From the NCBI RefSeq assembly GCF_001267885.1, contig NZ_CP012382.1, forward strand, positions 3,521,001-3,585,000: a DNA stretch of 64,000 nucleotides. The letters run 5' to 3'. Position 1 is the first letter of the stretch. Each line of letters opens with the position of its first letter. Shown here one piece after another: positions 57,062 to 64,000 of this stretch. The translations under genes were made by a program, and so were the position numbers. The notes under the pieces are model-generated. The model was not told the origin of the DNA, made no database searches, and saw only the letters and a program-made list of their open reading frames with translations. The stretch is from Streptomyces ambofaciens ATCC 23877. Its GTDB lineage: Bacteria; Actinomycetota; Actinomycetes; Streptomycetales; Streptomycetaceae.

Positions 57062-57091
57062 TTGCCTGGAGCGCACTCCAAGTCGTTGGCT
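57062..57091 (+). promoter_or_regulatory. MerR-type dyad in the aldo/keto reductase promoter
   Basis: TGGAG (57067-57071) and CTCCA (57076-57080) are inverted around CGCA. The dyad lies in the long spacer after TTGCCT, the arrangement MerR activators use. No merR gene is in this window. Confidence 0.5.
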
Positions 57092-57099
57092 TGGGGACC

Positions 57100-58092
57100 A
57101 TGAAGTACACGCAGCTCGGACGCACGGGACTCAAGGTCAGCCGACTCGTCCTCGGCACCATGAACTTCGGTCCGCAGACCGACGAGGCCGACAGCCACGC
57201 CATCATGGACGCGGCGCTGGACGCCGGCATCAACTTCTTCGACACCGCCAACGTGTACGGCTGGGGCGAGAACAAGGGCCGTACCGAGGAGATCATCGGC
57301 AACTGGTTCGCCCAGGGCGGCGACCGGCGTGACAGGACCGTCATCGCCACCAAGGTGTACGGCAACATGGGCGCCGACGGCGAGGCGTGGCCCAACCACG
57401 ACAAGCTGTCCGCCGTGAACATCCGGCGGGCGGTCGACGCCAGCCTGAAGCGGCTGCGGACCGACCACATCGACCTGTACCAGTTCCACCACATCGACCG
57501 CGCCACCGGATTCGACGAGATCTGGCAGGCCATCGACACCCTGGTCCAGCAGGGGAAGGTCCTGTACGCCGGGTCCTCCAACTTCCCCGGTTACAAGATC
57601 GCCCAGGCCAACGAGACCGCCGCCCGGCGCGGCGGCACCATCGGTCTGGTCAGCGAGCAGTGCCTCTACAACCTGGCGGAGCGCCGGGCCGAGATGGAGG
57701 TCATCCCGGCCGCGCAGGACTACGGCCTCGGCGTCATCCCGTGGTCGCCGCTGCACGGCGGGCTGCTCGGCGGCGTCATCCGCAAGGAGGTCCAGGGCGG
57801 GCGCCGTGCCTCCGGCCGGGCGGCCGACACCCTGGCCGACCCCGCGAAGCGGTCGCAGATCCAGGCGTACGAGGACCTGCTCGACAAGCACGGCGTCGAG
57901 CCCGGCGAGGCCGCGCTGGCCTGGCTGCTGACCCGGCCCGGCGTGACCGGCCCCATCGTGGGTCCGCGCACGGCCGAGCAGCTCACGTCGGCGCTGCGGG
58001 CCGTGGAGCTGGAGCTGTCGGACGAACTGCTGACCGGCCTGGACGAGGTCTTCCCGGGGCCGGGACCCTCGCCGGAGGCGTTCGCCTGGTAG
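57100..58092 (+). CDS. Aldo/keto reductase
   Basis: The 330-aa NADPH-dependent TIM-barrel enzyme has MKYTQLGRTGLKVSRLVLGT, the catalytic region DTANVYGWGENKGRTEEIIG (Asp50, Tyr55), K in VIATKVYG (about 87), the substrate His in DLYQFHHID and a C-terminal cofactor loop GPRTAEQL. ATG 57100 is preferred over the TTG at 57091. It probably reduces aldehydes or quinones under stress, consistent with a MerR-type promoter. Confidence 0.92.
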   Translation: MKYTQLGRTGLKVSRLVLGTMNFGPQTDEADSHAIMDAALDAGINFFDTANVYGWGENKGRTEEIIGNWFAQGGDRRDRTVIATKVYGNMGADGEAWPNHDKLSAVNIRRAVDASLKRLRTDHIDLYQFHHIDRATGFDEIWQAIDTLVQQGKVLYAGSSNFPGYKIAQANETAARRGGTIGLVSEQCLYNLAERRAEMEVIPAAQDYGLGVIPWSPLHGGLLGGVIRKEVQGGRRASGRAADTLADPAKRSQIQAYEDLLDKHGVEPGEAALAWLLTRPGVTGPIVGPRTAEQLTSALRAVELELSDELLTGLDEVFPGPGPSPEAFAW

Positions 58093-58123
58093 GGGTGTGA
58101 GCGGGGCGGCGGCCCACGGCCGC

Positions 58124-58210
58124 TCAGCCGAGGGCCGCCGCCACCGCCACCACCACGAGCATCAGCACGAGCACACCGGCCATGATCCGGTTCCGGGTCT
58201 TCGGGTCCAC
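58124..58210 (-). CDS. 28-aa single-helix membrane peptide
   Basis: GTG 58210 opens VDPKTRNRIMAGVLVLMLVV, followed by VAVAAALG and TGA. A short basic head and one continuous hydrophobic helix make a typical small membrane protein. It is 10 bp upstream of the RNA ligase stop on the same strand. Composition strongly favours coding over chance. Function unknown. Confidence 0.65.
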   Translation of the reverse strand: MDPKTRNRIMAGVLVLMLVVVAVAAALG

Positions 58211-58220
58211 GCCCCCGAGC

Positions 58221-58793
58221 CTAACCGGAGGCGCCGAGCGGCCAGCGGCCGACCGCCTCGTAACGGGGCTGCTCCCCCGGCACGCCGGACCTCGGCAGGT
58301 TGCTGCGCACCAGGGCCAGCTCCGCCACGGTCCAGGCGGGGCCGGTGAAACCGTCCAGGACGTCGAGGTACGGCCGCACGTCGTACGCCTCCCGGCTGCG
58401 GGCCACCGTCAGGTGGGGCTTGTAGCGCCGGTGCTCCCCGCTCTCGACGCCCGCCCTGCGCCCCGCCGCCTCCGCGCGGTCCGCGAGCAGCCGCAGGGCC
58501 GCCACGTCGCCCTCCGCACCCGCCCACAGGGCCCGCCCGTGCCCGAACTGCCCGCCGCCGCGCAGGGCGATGCCGAAGGGCGCGGTGCGGTGCGCGGCCC
58601 GCTCCAGCCGCGCCGACAGGTCCGGTACGAGCGCGTCGTCGACCTCACCGTAGAAGGCCAGAGTGAAGTGCCAGCCGGGGCGGCCGGTCCAGCGCAGCCC
58701 GTCCGCGCCGGGCAGCTTCCGCAACGCGGCCACCTCGGCGGCGAGGGCGGCGGTGACGTCCTCGGGGGGCAGTACGGCGGCGAACAGTCTCAT
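58221..58793 (-). CDS. thpR: RNA 2',3'-cyclic phosphodiesterase / 2'-5' RNA ligase
   Basis: The 190-aa 2H phosphoesterase has both catalytic HxT motifs: HFTLAF (about 42-47) and HLTVAR (about 126-131). MRLFAAVLPPEDV opens the protein as in the family. It acts on cyclic-phosphate RNA ends. ATG 58793 is used. It is upstream of the 28-aa peptide gene. Confidence 0.92.
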   Translation of the reverse strand: MRLFAAVLPPEDVTAALAAEVAALRKLPGADGLRWTGRPGWHFTLAFYGEVDDALVPDLSARLERAAHRTAPFGIALRGGGQFGHGRALWAGAEGDVAALRLLADRAEAAGRRAGVESGEHRRYKPHLTVARSREAYDVRPYLDVLDGFTGPAWTVAELALVRSNLPRSGVPGEQPRYEAVGRWPLGASG

Positions 58794-58952
58794 GCGGGCC
58801 AGTCTGCCCCGGGGAACTGGTGTACGTCCGCGCATGCCCTGGTCACGGTGCGTATCGCCGCACCGCGCGGCCGCACTCGGGCCGGGGGCGGCCGGGGAGG
58901 CGGCCGGGGAGGAGCGCCACGATGGCCGTCCTCGACTGAGCCGGAGGTCCGG

Positions 58953-60314
58953 TCACGCCGCGGGCGCCAGCTCCTCCCGCCGCTCCCGCGGCACGAACCG
59001 CACCTGCGGGTGGCCGCGGTGCCAGCCGACCGACAGGCGCAGGTTGCCCACGCGGGCCAGGACCAGGCCGATCACGAGCGCGGCGAGGGCGGCCACCGCC
59101 CCTCCGGCCGCGAAGCCGACCCGGGCGCCGTAGGTGTCCGTGACCCAGCCGACGATCGGGGCGCCGACCGGGGACCCGCCGAGGAAGACCATCATGTACA
59201 GGGCCATGACGCGGCCCCGCATGGCCGGGTCGGTGGACATCTGGATGCTGGTGTTGGCGGTGACGTTGACCGTCATGCTGAAGACGCCTATCGGGACCAT
59301 CAGCAGCGCGAACAGCCACAGCCCGGGTGCCGTCGCCGCCACGATCTCCAGGGCGCCGAAGGCCAGGGCCGCCGCGATCAGGACGCGCAGCCGGGCCGTG
59401 CCGCGCCGGGCGGCGAGCAGGGCGCCGGCCAGCGAGCCGACGGCCATGAGGGTGTTGAAGAGGCTGTAGGCGCCGGCCCCCGCGTCGAAGACGTCGTCGG
59501 CGAAGGCGGACAGGAAGACCGGGAAGTTGAAGCCGAAGGTGCCGATGAAGCCGACCAGCACGATCGTCCAGATCAGCTCGGGGCGCCCGGCGACGTAGTG
59601 CAGCCCCTCGCGCAGCTGGCCCTTGCCGCGCGGGGCCCGGCGGACGGCGTGCAGTTCGCGGGCGCGCATCAGCAGCAGGCAGGTCAGCGGCGCGACGAAG
59701 GACAGGCCGTTGGCGAGGAACGCCCAGCCGGTGCCCACCCCGGTGATCATCAGACCGGCGACGGCCGGACCGACCAGCCGGGCGGACTGGAAGTTGGCCG
59801 AGTTCAGGCTGACCGCGTTCTGCAGCTGGTCCCGGCCGACCAGCTCGGAGACGAAGGACTGGCGGGCGGGGTTGTCCACGACCGTGGCCAGGCCCATCGC
59901 GAAGGCGGCGACGTAGACGTGCCAGACCTGGACGTGGCCGGACAGAGTGAGGACGGCGAGGAAGAGCGCGGTCAGGGCCATCGCGGACTGGGTGACCAGC
60001 AGCGTGGGCCGCTTGCGCAGGCGGTCGACGAGGACACCGCCGTAGAGGCCGAAGAGCAGCATCGGCAGGAACTGCAGGGCCGTCGTGATACCGACGGCGG
60101 CGGAGGAGCCGGTGAGGCTGAGCACCAGCCAGTCCTGGGCGATGCGCTGCATCCAGGTACCGATGTTGGAGACGACCTGCCCCAGGAAGAACAGGCGGTA
60201 GTTCCTGACCTTCAGGGAGGCGAACATCGAGGTCTTGCGGGGGGCGTCGGGGGTGGTCGGGTCGTCGTGGCCGTCAGGTGCGGGGGCGGAAGCTGCTCCG
60301 GGTCCCGTACTCAA
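58953..60314 (-). CDS. MFS exporter (EntS/MFS_3 type)
   Basis: The 453-aa protein has twelve hydrophobic helices: LKVRNYRLFFLGQVVSNIGT opens helix 1 and DRLRKRPTLLVTQSAMALTA marks loop 2-3. TTG 60314 is chosen because GAGGAGG lies 8 nt upstream; upstream codons are overlapped by the MarR gene. It follows marR by 26 bp in one operon, so MarR probably controls export of a toxic compound or siderophore. Confidence 0.87.
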   Translation of the reverse strand: MSTGPGAASAPAPDGHDDPTTPDAPRKTSMFASLKVRNYRLFFLGQVVSNIGTWMQRIAQDWLVLSLTGSSAAVGITTALQFLPMLLFGLYGGVLVDRLRKRPTLLVTQSAMALTALFLAVLTLSGHVQVWHVYVAAFAMGLATVVDNPARQSFVSELVGRDQLQNAVSLNSANFQSARLVGPAVAGLMITGVGTGWAFLANGLSFVAPLTCLLLMRARELHAVRRAPRGKGQLREGLHYVAGRPELIWTIVLVGFIGTFGFNFPVFLSAFADDVFDAGAGAYSLFNTLMAVGSLAGALLAARRGTARLRVLIAAALAFGALEIVAATAPGLWLFALLMVPIGVFSMTVNVTANTSIQMSTDPAMRGRVMALYMMVFLGGSPVGAPIVGWVTDTYGARVGFAAGGAVAALAALVIGLVLARVGNLRLSVGWHRGHPQVRFVPRERREELAPAA

Positions 60315-60340
60315 AGGGTTCGCCTCCTCGTGTACGCCGC

Positions 60341-60778
60341 TTACAGGTGTGCGAGCTTCTCCAGCACGGGGGCGGCGGCGCGCAGTTTCGCCCACTCGTC
60401 GTCGTCGAGTCCCTCGACCAGCGTGGCCAGGAACGCGTTCCGCTTGCGGCGGCTCTCCTCGAGCATCACCACGGCCTGCTCGGTCTGCGTGACGACCTTC
60501 TGGCGCCGGTCCTCGGGGTGCGGCTCCAGCCGGACCAGTCCCTTCGCCTCCAGCAGCGCCACGATGCGGGTCATCGAGGGCGGCTGGACGTGTTCCTTGC
60601 GGGCGAGCTCGCCCGGGGTCGCACTGCCACAGTTGGCCAGGGTGCCGAGCACCGACATCTCGGTGGGGCTGAGCGACTCGTCGACCCGTTGGTGCTTGAG
60701 CCGACGGGACAGCCGCATCACGGCGGAGCGCAGGGAGTTCACGGCGGCGGCGTCGTCGCCATGCTTGAGGTCCGGCAT
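60341..60778 (-). CDS. MarR-family regulator
   Basis: The 145-aa protein has a winged helix at about 35-100 (LSPTEMSVLGTLANCGSATP, HVQPPSMTRIVALLEAKGLV, RLEPHPEDRRQKVV with the wing Asp-Arg). It is first in an operon with an MFS exporter, the classical self-repressing layout. AAGGAAC precedes ATG 60778. Confidence 0.92.
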   Translation of the reverse strand: MPDLKHGDDAAAVNSLRSAVMRLSRRLKHQRVDESLSPTEMSVLGTLANCGSATPGELARKEHVQPPSMTRIVALLEAKGLVRLEPHPEDRRQKVVTQTEQAVVMLEESRRKRNAFLATLVEGLDDDEWAKLRAAAPVLEKLAHL

Positions 60779-60933
60779 GTTCCTTAGCGTAACTCATTAG
60801 TCTGGCGAAGTACCACCGCACGATCACCGGTTGCCCGTGACACCCGCCACTGAAACCGGCAGTTCACCCGTACGAGTGAGTGGTGTACGGAAGTCGGAGT
60901 ATCACCCGGCCGGCTGGGGCGACCCTCGACCGC

Positions 60934-61116
60934 ATGGGGACCAGCGTGCTCAGCCTGCGGATGGACGGGGAGCTGCTCGACCGGCTCCGGGACCATGCGG
61001 CGAAAAGGGGAATGAGCGTCCAGGACTATGTCGTCCGGACGCTCATTCGGGATGACTTCGACGAGCGGTTCCAGTCCGCCGTGGAGGAGACGGAACGGTT
61101 CTACGGGGTCACCTGA
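60934..61116 (+). CDS. Small ribbon-helix-helix-type protein
   Basis: The 60-aa protein reads VLSLRMDGELLDRLRDHAAK then RGMSVQDYVVRTLIRDDFDE, a beta-strand followed by two helices as in RHH/CopG repressors. It is divergent from marR. No toxin gene adjoins it, so it may be an orphan repressor rather than an antitoxin. Confidence 0.75.
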   Translation: MGTSVLSLRMDGELLDRLRDHAAKRGMSVQDYVVRTLIRDDFDERFQSAVEETERFYGVT

Positions 61117-61126
61117 GCCCCGCCGG

Positions 61127-62584
61127 TCAGGTGAGACCCAGGGCCGGCATCAGGTAGTAGAAGGCGAAGACCGCGGACACCGCGTACATGGTGACCGGGA
61201 CCTCCCGGCCCCGTCCGGCCGCCAGGCGCAGCACCGAGAAGGTGATGAAGCCCATGCCGATGCCGTTGGTGATCGAGTAGCTGAACGGCATCATCAGCAT
61301 CGTCACGAAGGCCGGGACGGCGATGGTGAAGTCGCTCCAGTCGATCTCCCTGATGGAGCCGGCCAGGATCAGGAAGCCGACCGCGACCAGCGCCGGGGTG
61401 GCCGCCTGGGACGGCACCATGGTGGCGACCGGAGTGAGGAACAGGGCCACGGCGAACAGCGCGCCGCTGACGATGTTCGCGAAGCCGGTGCGCGCGCCCT
61501 CGCCGACGCCGGCCGTGGACTCCACGAAGCAGGTCGTCGCCGACGCCGAGCTGGCGCCGCCCGCGGCGACCGCGATGCCGTCGACGAACAGGACCTTGTT
61601 GATGCCCGGCATCTGGCCCTCGCCGTCGGTCAGCTTCGCCTCGTCGCTGACCGCCATGATCGTGCCCATCGCGTCGAAGAAGCACGACAGCAGGACGGTG
61701 AAGACGAACAGCACGCCGGTCAGGACGCCGACCTTCTCGAACCCGCCGAACAGGCTGACCTCGCCGACCAGGCCGAAGTCGGGGGTGGCGACGGGGTTGC
61801 CGGGCCACTCCGGGGTGGTCAGGCCCCAGGAGGGGACGTCGGCGATCGCGTTGATGATCATCGCGACGACGGTCATCACCACGATGGAGATCAGGATCGC
61901 GCCGGGGGTCCTGCGCACGATCAGCGCCAGGGTGAGCAGCACGCCGAGGGCGAAGACCAGCACCGGCCAGCCGAGCAGGTGGCCGCCGGTGCCCAGCTGG
62001 AGCGGGACGGTGGTCTGGGCGGCATCCGGCATCCGGGTCACGAACCCGGAGTCGACGAGGCCGATCAGCATGATGAACAGGCCGATACCGATGGCGATGG
62101 CCTTGCGCAGGCCGTAGGGCACGGCGTTCATCACGCGCTCGCGCAGGCCGGTGGCGACCAGCAGCATGACGACGAAGCCCGCCAGTACCACCATGCCCAT
62201 GGCGTCCGGCCAGGACATCCGCGGGGCGAGCTGGAGGGCGACGACGGAGTTCACGCCGAGGCCGGCGGCGAGCGCGATCGGGACGTTGCCGATGACGCCC
62301 ATCAGCAGCGTGGTGAACGCCGCCGTCAGCGCGGTCGCGGTGACCAGCTGACCGTTGTCGAGCTGGTTGCCGTACATGTCCTTCGCGCTGCCCAGGATGA
62401 TCGGGTTCAGCACGATGATGTAGGCCATCGCGAAGAAGGTGGCGAGACCGCCGCGGATCTCACGGGGCAGCGTGCTGCCGCGCTCGGAGATGCGGAAGTA
62501 GCGGTCGAGGGCGTTCTGCGGGGGCCGCCGGTCTTCGGACGGCTCGGGGGACGGGGGGACCTTGGCGGAGGCCGAGGTGGGCAT
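61127..62584 (-). CDS. NCS2 purine permease (AzgA/PbuG type)
   Basis: The 485-aa protein has about twelve to fourteen helices. FFAMAYIIVLNPIILGSAKD (about 50-69) and the NCS2 region FDAMGTIMAVSDEAKLTDGE (about 295-314) match hypoxanthine/guanine/adenine permeases; FVESTAGVGEGARTGFANIV is the second signature. It imports purines by proton symport. A clear promoter (TTGTCT-17-TAGGAA) precedes it, and no purine riboswitch fold was seen in the roughly 40-nt leader. Confidence 0.92.
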   Translation of the reverse strand: MPTSASAKVPPSPEPSEDRRPPQNALDRYFRISERGSTLPREIRGGLATFFAMAYIIVLNPIILGSAKDMYGNQLDNGQLVTATALTAAFTTLLMGVIGNVPIALAAGLGVNSVVALQLAPRMSWPDAMGMVVLAGFVVMLLVATGLRERVMNAVPYGLRKAIAIGIGLFIMLIGLVDSGFVTRMPDAAQTTVPLQLGTGGHLLGWPVLVFALGVLLTLALIVRRTPGAILISIVVMTVVAMIINAIADVPSWGLTTPEWPGNPVATPDFGLVGEVSLFGGFEKVGVLTGVLFVFTVLLSCFFDAMGTIMAVSDEAKLTDGEGQMPGINKVLFVDGIAVAAGGASSASATTCFVESTAGVGEGARTGFANIVSGALFAVALFLTPVATMVPSQAATPALVAVGFLILAGSIREIDWSDFTIAVPAFVTMLMMPFSYSITNGIGMGFITFSVLRLAAGRGREVPVTMYAVSAVFAFYYLMPALGLT

Positions 62585-62630
62585 GCGAGGACCTCATCAC
62601 CAACAGGTTCCCCCACGGCCTTATTGGTGT

Positions 62631-62659
62631 TTCCTACGAATGAAAGTGGTCAGAGACAA
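62631..62659 (-). promoter_or_regulatory. NCS2 permease promoter
   Basis: On the minus strand TTGTCT (62659-62654) and TAGGAA (62636-62631) are 17 bp apart. A hairpin, CACCAA/TTGGTG at 62598-62629, lies at the expected start of transcription. Confidence 0.6.
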
Positions 62660-62764
62660 ACGGATTCAGTATGAAGGTATGAGCCGGAGATCGCTATCTC
62701 CGCGCGTAGACCCCGGTGGCGCCGCGCCGTCACCCGTCCGGTGCCCTCCTCGTAAGCTGTACGC

Positions 62765-63019
62765 ATGAAGAAGTGGACACCCACACACGAGGCGCCGCCA
62801 CCCCTGGAGGGCCCCGTGGTGCCGACCGTCGTCGGCGGCACCGTCCTCTGGTTCGTCCTCTTCCTCGTGCAGCTTCCCTTCTACGGCTGGTTCGACGAGC
62901 ACGGCCACACCTGGTGGGTGTGGACCTGTCTGGCCGGAGCCGGGCTCGGGCTGATCGGCATCTGGTACGTCCGCAAGCGCGACGCCGCGCTCAGGCGGGC
63001 CGCGCGCGACACCGCCTGA
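62765..63019 (+). CDS. DUF2530 small membrane protein
   Basis: The 84-aa protein has a Pro-rich head (PPPLEGPVVPTVVGGTVLWF), two transmembrane helices and a basic tail YVRKRDAALRRAARD. It matches actinobacterial DUF2530, commonly next to NCS2 permease genes. Six bases separate TAAGCT from ATG 62765, suggesting leaderless translation. Function unknown. Confidence 0.85.
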   Translation: MKKWTPTHEAPPPLEGPVVPTVVGGTVLWFVLFLVQLPFYGWFDEHGHTWWVWTCLAGAGLGLIGIWYVRKRDAALRRAARDTA

Positions 63020-63161
63020 CCCGTTCGACGGGCGGCGTCCGTCGCCTCACGGCGGCCCGTAGTACCAGGGCATCACGCGGCGGCGCGTCCCCTCCTCCCC
63101 CGGTCGGATCTTCCGCGCATTCGGCGGGTGGAGCCCCAAAACGGCACGTACCGTCGAACGC

Positions 63162-64000
63162 ATGACGCATCTCGACGCGGACGAGGGACTCGCCCCCGCG
63201 CATCCCGTCCACGCCCTCTCCCCGGCCACCGGGCTGACGGCGGCCGGTGTCGCCGAACGGGTCGCGCGCGGTCAGGTCAACGACGTGCCGGTGCGCAGCA
63301 GCCGCTCGCTGACCGACATCGTCCGCGCCAACGTCTTCACCCGGTTCAACGCCATCATCGGCGTGCTCTGGGTGATCATGCTGTGCGTCGCGCCGATCCA
63401 GGACAGCCTCTTCGGCTTCGTGATCCTGGCCAACACCGGCATCGGCATCATCCAGGAGTGGCGGGCGAAGAAGACGCTCGACTCCCTGGCCCTGATCGGC
63501 GAGGCACGGCCGACCGTGCGGCGGGACGGGACGGCGGCCGAGATCGGCACCTCGGAGATCGTGCTGGACGACGTCATCGAGATCGGCCCCGGGGACAAGG
63601 TCGTCGTCGACGGCGTGTGCGTAGAGGCGGACGGGCTGGAGATCGACGAGTCGCTGCTGACCGGCGAGGCCGACCCGGTCGTCAAGCAGCCGGGGGACCA
63701 GGTCATGTCCGGCAGCTTCGTGGTCGCGGGCGGCGGCGCGTACCGGGCGACGAAGGTGGGGCGTGAGGCGTACGCCGCGCAGCTCGCCGAGGAGGCCTCC
63801 CGTTTCACCCTGGTCCAGTCCGAACTGCGCTCCGGCATCTCCACCATCCTGAAGTACGTCACCTGGATGATGGTCCCGACCGCGATCGGCCTGATCCTCA
63901 GCCAGCTGCTCGCCAAGGACGACGACCTGGACGACTCGATCGCGCGGACGGTCGGCGGCATCGTGCCCATGGTCCCGGAGGGCCTGGTCCTGCTCACCTC
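63162..64000 (+). CDS. P-type cation-transporting ATPase (3' end outside window)
   Basis: The first 279 codons are seen. The cytoplasmic N-terminus has GLTAAGVAERVARGQVNDVP (about 25-44). It is followed by transmembrane helices (FNAIIGVLWVIMLCVAP onwards), the actuator domain with TGE in DESLLTGEADPVVKQPGDQV (about 163-182) and the next helices ending VGGIVPMVPEGLVLLT, the PEGL motif before the phosphorylation loop. The DKTGT site lies past the edge. The ion cannot be decided; PMVPEGL resembles P2-like or orphan actinobacterial ATPases. Confidence 0.9.
   Translation, partial: MTHLDADEGLAPAHPVHALSPATGLTAAGVAERVARGQVNDVPVRSSRSLTDIVRANVFTRFNAIIGVLWVIMLCVAPIQDSLFGFVILANTGIGIIQEWRAKKTLDSLALIGEARPTVRRDGTAAEIGTSEIVLDDVIEIGPGDKVVVDGVCVEADGLEIDESLLTGEADPVVKQPGDQVMSGSFVVAGGGAYRATKVGREAYAAQLAEEASRFTLVQSELRSGISTILKYVTWMMVPTAIGLILSQLLAKDDDLDDSIARTVGGIVPMVPEGLVLLT

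Noticed and set aside
60934..61116. RHH protein as the antitoxin of a toxin-antitoxin pair
   Set aside because: No toxin-like ORF lies next to it; the neighbours are marR and the purine permease.
62598..62629. Leader hairpin of the NCS2 permease as a purine riboswitch
   Set aside because: The leader is about 40 nt, too short for the three-way junction of a purine riboswitch, and conserved core bases are absent.

Overview
The window is high-GC actinobacterial chromosome and is almost certainly from a Streptomyces. Coding density is high, GTG and TTG starts are common, and genes are often linked by 4-nt ATGA or GTGA overlaps. It carries the Streptomyces-specific afsR-afsS-afsK regulatory locus and the iron regulator dmdR1. 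Gene content and order resemble the core region of S. coelicolor around afsR, dmdR1 and serC. I see no rRNA, tRNA, CRISPR array, insertion sequence or phage, so this is mostly conserved core with accessory patches.

Layout. 1-4000: 3' end of afsR, afsS with its AfsR-type box, and the Ser/Thr kinase gene afsK. 4000-12700: small metabolic genes, exporters and regulators (glyoxalase-fold protein, TetR, Lrp/LysE pair, two flavin oxidoreductase-fold proteins, acetyltransferase, FAD monooxygenase, divergent MFS/GlxA-type AraC pair). 13000-17430: a stress and partner-switch cluster (HATPase kinase, EF-hand protein, STAS anti-anti-sigma, ECF sigma with its coupled zinc-finger anti-sigma). 17500-22650: purU, an SCO4402-family protein, an orphan substrate-binding lipoprotein, and a repeat-rich membrane protein gene broken by a frameshift. 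22800-28700: TPR regulator, primase/polymerase-fold protein, hydrolase, dmdR1 and a DasR-box-controlled SIS protein. 28700-32600: PAS protein, a candidate short transcription unit, citrate synthase and pdxH. 32600-42900: an eight-gene acyl-CoA catabolic operon on the minus strand. 43100-48450: EamA exporter, Nudix, two DHFR-fold proteins, and a methyltransferase/GntR/small-protein island with matching operators. 48475-64000: FAD/Fe-S dehydrogenase, serC, an ABC exporter with its TetR, secreted and SGNH proteins, aldo/keto reductase, 2'-5' RNA ligase, MarR/MFS, RHH protein, NCS2 purine permease, DUF2530 protein, and the start of a P-type ATPase.

How genes work together. AfsK phosphorylates AfsR, which activates afsS to raise antibiotic production. 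The minus-strand operon at 42800-32637 pairs an AtuA-like protein with both subunits of a biotin-dependent acyl-CoA carboxylase, an acyl-CoA dehydrogenase, an acyl-CoA ligase, an enoyl-CoA hydratase and a terminal TetR. This fits breakdown of a branched or isoprenoid acid, probably controlled through a 22-bp palindrome upstream of the operon.

The most unusual structure is a 38-bp tandem repeat at 40257-40336 inside that operon. It forms two successive 13-codon mini-ORFs, each joined to its neighbour by a GTGA stop/start overlap, between the AtuA-like gene and the carboxylase gene. Other strong observations are the exact 17-bp loss that frameshifts the repeat protein at about 22066, a promoter/SD/12-codon ORF/dyad unit at 30284-30527, two near-identical GntR operators at 46978 and 47755, and a DasR-type box at 27824.
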